A stretch of DNA of 64,000 nt from Xylophilus sp. GOD-11R. Lineage in GTDB: Bacteria > Pseudomonadota > Gammaproteobacteria > Burkholderiales > Burkholderiaceae_C. Location of the stretch: positions 2,976,001 through 3,040,000 of the forward strand of contig NZ_CP137854.1 in assembly GCF_033546935.1 (NCBI RefSeq), given 5' to 3'. The notes beneath the pieces are model-generated. The model saw nothing but the letters and a program-made list of their open reading frames with translations, was not told where the DNA came from and searched no databases. How positions within the stretch are numbered: the stretch's first letter is position 1; each line of letters opens with the position of its first letter. Shown here one piece after another: positions 58,401-64,000 of the stretch. The position numbers and the translations under genes are program-made.

Positions 58401-59564
58401 ATGCCCGCCTCGTTGAAGAACGTCTACTCCCTCCAGGATTTCGAGGCCTTGGCCCGCCGGAAGCTTCCCCGCCAGCTGTTCAGCTACATCGTCAACGGCG
58501 CGGACGACGAGAGCACCTTGCAGAACAACCGTCGGGCCTTCGAGCGTTACGGATTCGTGCCGCGCATGCTTGAAGGCGTGGCGGGGCGCTCACAGAAGAT
58601 TTCGCTCTTCGGGCAAGAGTACGACTCGCCCTTCGGCATCTCGCCGGTGGGGCTGGCGGCCATGTGGTGCTTCCGGGGCGATCTGGTGCTGGCCCAGACC
58701 GCGCACGCGCAGAACGTGCCGGCGGTGATGAGCGGGGCCTCGCTGATCCGTATGGAAGAGGTCGCGGCTGCCGCGCCGCGTACCTGGTTTCAGGCCTACA
58801 TGCCGGGGGATCCGGCGCGGGTGGAGGCGCTGATCGAGCGGATTCGCGTGGCCGGGTTCAAGACGCTGGTGGTGACGGTGGATCTGCCGGTGCAGGTCAA
58901 TCCCGAGCGGTATGTGCGCAACGGGTTTTCCACGCCCTTGCGGCCGTCGGCTCGACTGGCCTGGGATGGGGTGAGTCATCCGCGGTGGTTATGTGGGACT
59001 TTTTTGCGGACTCTCGCGCAGCACGGGATGCCGCATTTCGAGAACTGGCGGGCGGAGCGGGGGGCGCCTATTTTGTCCGCAACGGTGGAGCGGGATTTTC
59101 AGGCTCGAGATCATTTGTCCTGGGAGCATTTGCGGCGCATTCGATCTTTGTGGAGGGGGCCTTTGATCGTCAAAGGGATCTTGCGGTGGCAGGATGCTGT
59201 GATTGCTCGGGACTCTGGCGTAGACGGGATTATTGTTTCCAACCATGGGGGGAGGCAGATGGATTCTGCGGTTTCTCCGTTGATGGTTTTGCCGGAGATT
59301 GCTCGGGCTGTGCCTGATGTAGTGTTGATGATGGATAGTGGAGTCCGGCGGGGGACTGATGTTTTGAAGGCTCTTGCCTTGGGGGCTCGGTGTGTTTTTA
59401 TTGGGCGTTCTTTTAATTACGCCGCTACCGTTGGGGGTAGTGCTGGGGTTGCGCACGCCGTGGGGATTTTGCGGGCTGAGATTCAGCGGAATATGGCTTT
59501 GTTGGGGATCAATCGTTTGGATGAACTGGATTCTTCGTTTGTTCGGGATTTGTCCAGGTTTTAG
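58401..59564 (+). CDS. FMN-dependent alpha-hydroxy-acid dehydrogenase (LldD/MdlB family)
   Basis: A 387-residue FMN enzyme. FSYIVNGADDE (about 27-37), SPVGLAAMWCFRGD, WFQAYM, KGILRW (active-site Lys region), IIVSNHGGRQMD with catalytic His/Arg, and DSGVRRGTDVLKALALGA (FMN phosphate) are all present. It oxidises an L-2-hydroxy acid to the 2-oxo acid. The 3' third is unlike the 5' part in base use: 59341-59400 has 10 C, 24 G and 20 T. The gene faces repeat copy C. Confidence 0.93.
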   Translation: MPASLKNVYSLQDFEALARRKLPRQLFSYIVNGADDESTLQNNRRAFERYGFVPRMLEGVAGRSQKISLFGQEYDSPFGISPVGLAAMWCFRGDLVLAQTAHAQNVPAVMSGASLIRMEEVAAAAPRTWFQAYMPGDPARVEALIERIRVAGFKTLVVTVDLPVQVNPERYVRNGFSTPLRPSARLAWDGVSHPRWLCGTFLRTLAQHGMPHFENWRAERGAPILSATVERDFQARDHLSWEHLRRIRSLWRGPLIVKGILRWQDAVIARDSGVDGIIVSNHGGRQMDSAVSPLMVLPEIARAVPDVVLMMDSGVRRGTDVLKALALGARCVFIGRSFNYAATVGGSAGVAHAVGILRAEIQRNMALLGINRLDELDSSFVRDLSRF

Positions 59565-59652
59565 TTGTTTCTATTGAACTCAGGTGTTGGGCGGGAGCTT
59601 TGCTTCTTGCTTGGCGGGATTTTTATTTCTCATTTTCTTCTCTTGTCAGAGG

Positions 59653-59914
59653 GTGGAGCTGGGGGCTTGCGCGCCCCCAGACCCGCGGTAACTTTCTTTT
59701 GTTGGGACAAAAGAAAGTCACCAAAGAAAAACCCTTGAAGACGAGCTCGAGGCTCGGTCGGGCCATTGCTTCGCTCGGCCTGGGGAATGTGCCTTCGAAC
59801 GCTCTAACGGCAACAGTTTGGACAAGGGTTGATCCAGAGCCATGGCCCCGCTGCGCGGGTCGAGGCTGAGAGGGTAAGAACAGTTGACCGCACTGAGCAC
59901 AGTGAGGGGGCCGC
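59653..59914 (+). repeat. ~260-bp dispersed repeat, copy C
   Basis: Near-identical to copies A and B from GTGGAGCTGGGGGC through GACCGCACTGAGCAC and GAGGGGGCCGCG, with the same two terminal hairpins. A few substitutions and a short deletion occur near 59850. It lies in the 493-bp space between the convergent FMN dehydrogenase and SBP genes; the rest of that space shows no gene. Confidence 0.9.
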
Positions 59915-60057
59915 GTACGTCCAATCGCCATGCGCGTTGCTCGCATGGGCCGAGACCGCACTGGCGGGTCGAACGGGAGATTTAACGGGACCGCTAGCCG
60001 GCCGCGAAGTGGGCGCACCGACCAAATCGTCAAGCCGGGCGAATGCAAAATAGACCA

Positions 60058-61122
60058 TTACCGTTCAATACTCCGATTCCACCGAGAATTCCAAGCCGCC
60101 CGATTGGCATTAACCGAAGCCCAATCCACCGTAACAGCCGTCTTCAACCACTCCTTGATCTCAGCCACCTGAGCAATCCCAGCTCCCACCACGGGCGCCT
60201 TAGGATTGGTAGGCACGATATTCCCATGCTCCAGCATATTGGCCTGAGCCTGCGGAGTAAGCAAAAACTCGGCAAGCTTCTGAGCCAGCTCGGGCTCCGA
60301 GTTATTGGCAATAACACACTGCCCCACCATCAACAAAACAGCCCCCTCTTTCGGCTGCGCATACTCCACCGGAATCCCGCGTGCCTTGAGAGCAGCCACC
60401 CCGCTAGGGGTCAAGGGAAACAAGGCAGCCTCCCCCGTCTGAACCATCTCGGAAATCTTCGCCGAGCTCGGGATGTACTCCAGCACATTCGGCCCCACCG
60501 TCTTGGGCCAGGCCGCGAACCCCGGCTCCACGTTCTGGTCGTTCCCGCCTTGAATCCGGTTGAACATCAAAAAGCCATGCAGGCCAAACGAAGACGAGGT
60601 GATCGAAGGAAACACCAACTTGCCCTTGTATTTGGGGTCCGCCATGTCCATCCACGAGGTCGGCGCCGCCCAGCCCTTCTCCGCGAACATCTTCTTGTTG
60701 TAGGCCAGCCCCGTCATACCCAGGCTGATCGAAGTCGCCATGTCGTCCTTGAAGCGCGCGACCGGGTAGATCTCCTTCAAGGTAGCGCTAGGCCGCTGCT
60801 TCTCGCACAACCCCATGCCGATGGCCCGCACCATCACGCCGTCGTCCAGGAACATGACGTGCATCTGCGGCTTGTCCTTGTTGGCCTGGGCCTTGGCCAG
60901 GATGTCGGCCGAGGTGCCGGGCACCACCACCACTTTCACGTTGTTCTGCTTCTCGAAAGCCGGGAATACGAACTGGGTGTACGCCTTCTCCATCGTGCCG
61001 CCGTTCATGCCGATGTAGATCGTCTTGGTCTGGGCCTGCGCGCCCAGGCAGACCGCCAGGGAGGCGACGGCTGTCAGCAGGCGCCGGGCGATGGGAAAAC
61101 GGTGGAAAGCAGTGCGGTTCAT
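60058..61122 (-). CDS. ABC transporter substrate-binding protein (PotD/AfuA-like, family 1)
   Basis: A 354-residue periplasmic binding protein. The signal peptide ends CLGAQAQ; TKTIYIGMNGGTMEKAYTQFVFPAFEKQ and MTGLAYNKKMFAEKGWAAPTSWMDMADPKYKGKLVFP are typical of the spermidine/putrescine/iron-type fold. Start 2 bp after the dehydrogenase stop with AAAGGA upstream, so same operon. Probably binds the compound oxidised by the encoded dehydrogenase. Strong coding-strand C depletion near the 3' end: 7 C-equivalents in 60 at 60121-60180. Confidence 0.88.
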   Translation of the reverse strand: MNRTAFHRFPIARRLLTAVASLAVCLGAQAQTKTIYIGMNGGTMEKAYTQFVFPAFEKQNNVKVVVVPGTSADILAKAQANKDKPQMHVMFLDDGVMVRAIGMGLCEKQRPSATLKEIYPVARFKDDMATSISLGMTGLAYNKKMFAEKGWAAPTSWMDMADPKYKGKLVFPSITSSSFGLHGFLMFNRIQGGNDQNVEPGFAAWPKTVGPNVLEYIPSSAKISEMVQTGEAALFPLTPSGVAALKARGIPVEYAQPKEGAVLLMVGQCVIANNSEPELAQKLAEFLLTPQAQANMLEHGNIVPTNPKAPVVGAGIAQVAEIKEWLKTAVTVDWASVNANRAAWNSRWNRSIER

Positions 61123-61124
61123 CG

Positions 61125-62294
61125 TCAGTCCTTTACGGAAGAAATGGCAGGAGATAAGTCGGAAATGGCAGTGGCCGAACCAGCCGAAAACCGACCGATG
61201 GAAAACGCGTCGATTGGCGTAGTGCTGGCGCCGGTGCAGGCCAGCTCGGCCAGCACCTCGCCGGCGGCCGGGCCGATCTGAAAACCCGCGCCGGCAAAAC
61301 CGAATCCGTGCAGCAGCCCGGGCGTGGTGAGGCTGGCGCCCAGCACCGGCTGGCGGTCGGGCAGATAACCCTCGGTGCCGCTCCAGGTGCGGATGATCTG
61401 GGCATGGCGCAGCGCCGGCAGCAGCGCGATGGCCTGCGCGGTGAGCGCCACGATGGTGTCGTGGGTGGACCGGGCGCGGTCGGCGTCGAGCGCCACGCCC
61501 TGGCCGCCACCCAGCACCAGGTTGCCGCGTGCCACCTGCCGGCCGTAGACGCCGCCGCCCTCCACGCCCAGGCTCCAGTCCATGAAGTGCGGCAGGGGGC
61601 TGGTGACCGCCATCGCCGGGTGGCCGGAGCGCATGGGCACCGGCTCGCCGAACTGCGCGGCCAGGCCACCGGCCCAGGCGCCGGCGCAATTGATCAGCTG
61701 CGCCGCGCGCAGCTCCAGCCGCCCTGTCGACGAATGCAGGGTGAAACCGCCGCCGTCGTGCTCGACCGCGTCGACCGGCGTGCGTTCGAAGATCTCCGCC
61801 CCGGCCCGTTGCGCGGCGCGGGCAAAAGCGGGTGACACCAGGCGCGGATTGGCCTGGCCGTCTTCCGGGCAGAGCGATCCGCCGACCGCCTTGCCGCCCA
61901 GCCACGGGCAGAGCGCGCGCAGGCGTTCGCCGGAGATGAGTTCGATGCCCAGGTCGAAGTCACGCGAGAGATCGCGGTACCGCTCCAGCGAGGCCATGTC
62001 CGCCTCGCTGCGGGCGATCTTGAAATGGCCGGACCGGAGGTACTCGCCATCGACGCCGATCAGCTCCGGCAGCCGCGCCCAGATCGCGTGCGCCCGCAGC
62101 GACAGCGGCAGCTGCACCGGCGCCCGGCCCTGGCGGCGCACGCCGCCGTAGTTGACGCCGCTGGAGCGCGAGCCGCAGAGGTCGCGCTCCAGCAGCACCA
62201 CGCGTCGCCCCAGGCGCCGCAGCGCAAGCGCGGCCGAGGCGCCGACGATGCCGCCGCCGATGATGGCCACGTCGGTGTCGATGCGGCGCGTCAC
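61125..62294 (-). CDS. FAD-dependent oxidoreductase, HcnC/opine-oxidase B-like (DAO family)
   Basis: A 389-residue flavoprotein. GxGxxG at DVAIIGGGIVGASAALALRRLG (about 8-29), GVNYGGVRRQG, INCAGAWAGGLAAQFG and GTEGYLPDRQPVLG are D-amino-acid-oxidase/HcnC-type. It should be the substrate-oxidising beta subunit of a three-gene dehydrogenase. GTG start at 62294 overlaps the preceding stop (GTGA). Confidence 0.87.
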   Translation of the reverse strand: MTRRIDTDVAIIGGGIVGASAALALRRLGRRVVLLERDLCGSRSSGVNYGGVRRQGRAPVQLPLSLRAHAIWARLPELIGVDGEYLRSGHFKIARSEADMASLERYRDLSRDFDLGIELISGERLRALCPWLGGKAVGGSLCPEDGQANPRLVSPAFARAAQRAGAEIFERTPVDAVEHDGGGFTLHSSTGRLELRAAQLINCAGAWAGGLAAQFGEPVPMRSGHPAMAVTSPLPHFMDWSLGVEGGGVYGRQVARGNLVLGGGQGVALDADRARSTHDTIVALTAQAIALLPALRHAQIIRTWSGTEGYLPDRQPVLGASLTTPGLLHGFGFAGAGFQIGPAAGEVLAELACTGASTTPIDAFSIGRFSAGSATAISDLSPAISSVKD

Positions 62295-63667
62295 GATGCG
62301 GTCTCCGGCGCCACCACCAGGCCCATCGGAATCGGCTTGATCGGCGCCTGACCGCGCAGCCGGCCGACCTGCGCCACCGGTACGCCGGCCGCATGGGCCA
62401 GCAGTTCGGCCGCCGCCGCGCCGCACATGCGGCCCTGGCAGCGGCCCATGCCGACGCGTGACAAGGCCTTGAGGCGGTTCATCTCGTCGGCGCCGGTGCA
62501 GCGCACGACCGCGCGCAGATCGCCGGCGGTGATGTTCTCGCAGCGGCAGACGACAAGCTCGTCCGGCGCCTGCGCCGCCCAGTCCTCGGGAAACGGAAAC
62601 GCCCGCTCCAGCCCGCGCCGGAAGGAGCCGATGCGCGACAGGCGCTTTTCGAGCGACGTGGCACGGGCGGCATCGACCGCCACGCCGTCGTCCTGCAGCA
62701 GGGCCAGCGCCGCCCGCTCGCCAGCCCACTCGGCCGCGTCCGCGCCCATGATGCCGGCGCCGTCGCCCGCCAGGTAGACGCCCGGCACGCTGCTGCGGCC
62801 GGCCGCGTCGCGCTCGGGCAGATGGGCGCGCTGCATCGGCGCGAAGGCGAAGCGGCAGCCGAGCAGGTCGGCCAGTTGGGTTTCCGAACGCAGCGCATGA
62901 CCGAAGCCGACCGCGTCGCAGGCCAGGGTGCGCTCGGCCGTGCCGTCGTGGAAGACCACGCCGTCGACACGCTCGTCGCCCATCACGCGCACCGGCCGCA
63001 CGCCGCCATGCAGCGCCACGCCATGGGCACGCAGCCATGCGACATAGAACAGGCCTTTGGCCAGCGTGGCCGGCTGGCCGAGCATGCGCGGCAGCGCCGC
63101 GACCTGGTCGGACAAAGCGGCGGTGTCCAGCACCGCGACCACCTCGGCACCCGCCTTGGCGTACTGGTAGGCGACCAGGTAGAGCAACGGTCCGCTGCCC
63201 ATGAAGACGACACGCCCACCGATCGCGCAACCCTGGAACTTGAGCGCGACCTGCGCGCCGCCCAGGCCGTAGACCCCGGGCAGCGTCCAGCCCGGTACCG
63301 GCAGGATCCGGTCGGTGGCGCCGGTGGCGACGATCACCCGGTCGTAGGCCACCGCGCGGGTGCTGCCGCTGGCCGCGTCCAGCACGTCGAGGCGGCCGGG
63401 CTGCGCGCTCCACACCAGGCTGTCGGGTCGGTAGTCGATGCGCTCGGCGATGCCGTCGATGGCCGCGTGTACCGCCCTCGCCCGTCCGGCCTCGGTACCG
63501 TAGAGCTTCTCGGCCGGGCGTTCGAAGTGGGCGGGCGGCCGGCGGTAGATCTGGCCACCGGCGCGTGCGGCCTCGTCGAGCAACACCGGCCGCAGGCCGT
63601 GCGCCACCAGGGTCTGCGCGGCGCGGATGCCGGCCGGCCCCGCGCCGACGATGACGGCGCATGTCAT
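62291..63667 (-). CDS. NAD(P)/FAD oxidoreductase with BFD-like [2Fe-2S] tail, HcnB/opine-oxidase A-like
   Basis: A 458-residue flavoprotein. FAD site MTCAVIVGAGPAGIRAAQTLVAHG, GATDRILPVPGWTLPGVYGLGG, VYLAGDGAGIMGADAAEWAG. The C-terminal BFD-like domain carries four Cys (CRCENITAG and GRCQGRMCG), as in HcnB and opine oxidase A. Start at 63667 overlaps the upstream stop (ATGA). Confidence 0.88.
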   Translation of the reverse strand: MTCAVIVGAGPAGIRAAQTLVAHGLRPVLLDEAARAGGQIYRRPPAHFERPAEKLYGTEAGRARAVHAAIDGIAERIDYRPDSLVWSAQPGRLDVLDAASGSTRAVAYDRVIVATGATDRILPVPGWTLPGVYGLGGAQVALKFQGCAIGGRVVFMGSGPLLYLVAYQYAKAGAEVVAVLDTAALSDQVAALPRMLGQPATLAKGLFYVAWLRAHGVALHGGVRPVRVMGDERVDGVVFHDGTAERTLACDAVGFGHALRSETQLADLLGCRFAFAPMQRAHLPERDAAGRSSVPGVYLAGDGAGIMGADAAEWAGERAALALLQDDGVAVDAARATSLEKRLSRIGSFRRGLERAFPFPEDWAAQAPDELVVCRCENITAGDLRAVVRCTGADEMNRLKALSRVGMGRCQGRMCGAAAAELLAHAAGVPVAQVGRLRGQAPIKPIPMGLVVAPETAS

Positions 63668-63957
63668 ACCACGCCCTCTTGCGTTACCAGCGACATGCCC
63701 TCGGCCACGAAGGTGGAACAGGCGCGCAGCGCGGCGCCTTCGGCGGTGCGCACCCAGCAATCCTGGCAGGCGCCCATCAGGCAGAAACCCGCGCGCGGCT
63801 GGCCACTGAACTCGTTGCGGCGCAGGCTGGACTGGCAGGTGAGCACCGCCGTCAGTACCGTGTCGCCCTGCAGCGCGGTGGCCGGGCGGCCGTCGAGCAG
63901 AAAGCGCACCGGCGGGCGCGCCGTCTCGGCCAGGCGTCTGAATTGCGGGCCGTTCAT
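63664..63957 (-). CDS. Small (2Fe-2S) ferredoxin subunit, HcnA-like
   Basis: A 97-residue protein with the [2Fe-2S] cysteines C59, C64, C67 and C80 (GFCLMGACQDCWV...RAC), matching HcnA and D-hydroxyproline-dehydrogenase gamma subunits. Third subunit of the dehydrogenase. Start overlaps the preceding gene's stop (ATGA). Confidence 0.88.
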   Translation of the reverse strand: MNGPQFRRLAETARPPVRFLLDGRPATALQGDTVLTAVLTCQSSLRRNEFSGQPRAGFCLMGACQDCWVRTAEGAALRACSTFVAEGMSLVTQEGVV

Positions 63958-64000
63958 TTGCCGCCGACCAGAATGCGGTCCAGGCCGTAGAGCCGGTCGA
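63954..64000 (-). CDS. C-terminal end of an unidentified gene
   Basis: The last 14 codons (DRLYGLDRILVGGK) of a gene whose body is beyond the window. Its stop overlaps the HcnA-like ATG, so it belongs to the same operon. Too short to identify. Confidence 0.6.
   Translation of the reverse strand, partial: DRLYGLDRILVGGK

Overview
The window is about 68-70% GC (by eye). It reads as one chromosomal stretch of a betaproteobacterium in the Comamonadaceae (Burkholderiales). Reasons: Bug/TctC-type solute receptors beside IclR and LysR regulators, the hemA-prfA-prmC-grxD run, the metG / DUF3460 / scpA / panB-panC neighbourhood, and repeats of a style I associate with this family. No tRNA, rRNA, CRISPR array, phage or transposase gene was seen.

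Layout. 1-4330: 3' part of a ferredoxin/flavin reductase, a Bug receptor, an IclR regulator and a GGDEF diguanylate cyclase. 4384-8400: a haem-uptake pair (TonB-dependent receptor, then a HemS-like protein that carries a Tat-like signal) behind a Fur-box-like site. 8398-9627: serA. 9865-15583: the glycerol-3-phosphate/glycerophosphodiester operon ugpB-A-E-C-Q plus an exported SGNH hydrolase, with two copies of a dispersed hairpin repeat inside it. 15592-19690: housekeeping hemA, prfA, prmC and a CGFS glutaredoxin. 19728-24011: a YbbP-type permease and a YjjJ/HipA-type kinase whose 5' end looks frameshifted. 24143-30094: a tripartite RND efflux operon. 30296-32307: an esterase-like protein lacking its catalytic Ser and His, divergent from a LysR gene. 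32308-33184: a gene-free stretch with two head-to-head copies of a ~260 bp repeat; a third copy is at 59653. 33185-39979: a molybdoenzyme/formate region (fdhD, YdeP/FdhF-like oxidoreductase, OFA-family antiporter, LysR). 40045-50744: apbC, metG, DUF3460, scpA, panB, panC. 50806-59564: a ferredoxin, two orphan peptide-type ABC permeases, an MFS exporter, and a LysR / ThDP enzyme / Bug receptor / FMN hydroxy-acid dehydrogenase set. 60058-64000: a HcnABC/opine-oxidase-like dehydrogenase operon with an ABC substrate-binding protein.

Main discovery candidate. Two tandem genes (41447-42787 and 42958-43998) lie between apbC and metG, and a third frameshifted relative (47800-48727) lies between scpA and panB. 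They are paralogues of a family I do not recognise. Each is preceded, in the right orientation, by an exact plant-inducible-promoter (PIP) box TTCGB-N15-TTCGB, and a -10-like hexamer follows 31 bp later. PIP boxes are the binding sites of the HrpX/HrpB activators of type III secretion genes. The simplest reading is a small, previously undescribed family of type III effectors in a plant-associated Acidovorax/Xylophilus-like bacterium. No secretion apparatus gene is in the window, so this remains an inference.

A second pattern: the four genes whose 3' ends face the ~260 bp repeats (LysR 31390, fdhD, the FMN dehydrogenase 58401, the SBP 60058) all lose cytosine on their coding strand as they approach the repeat.
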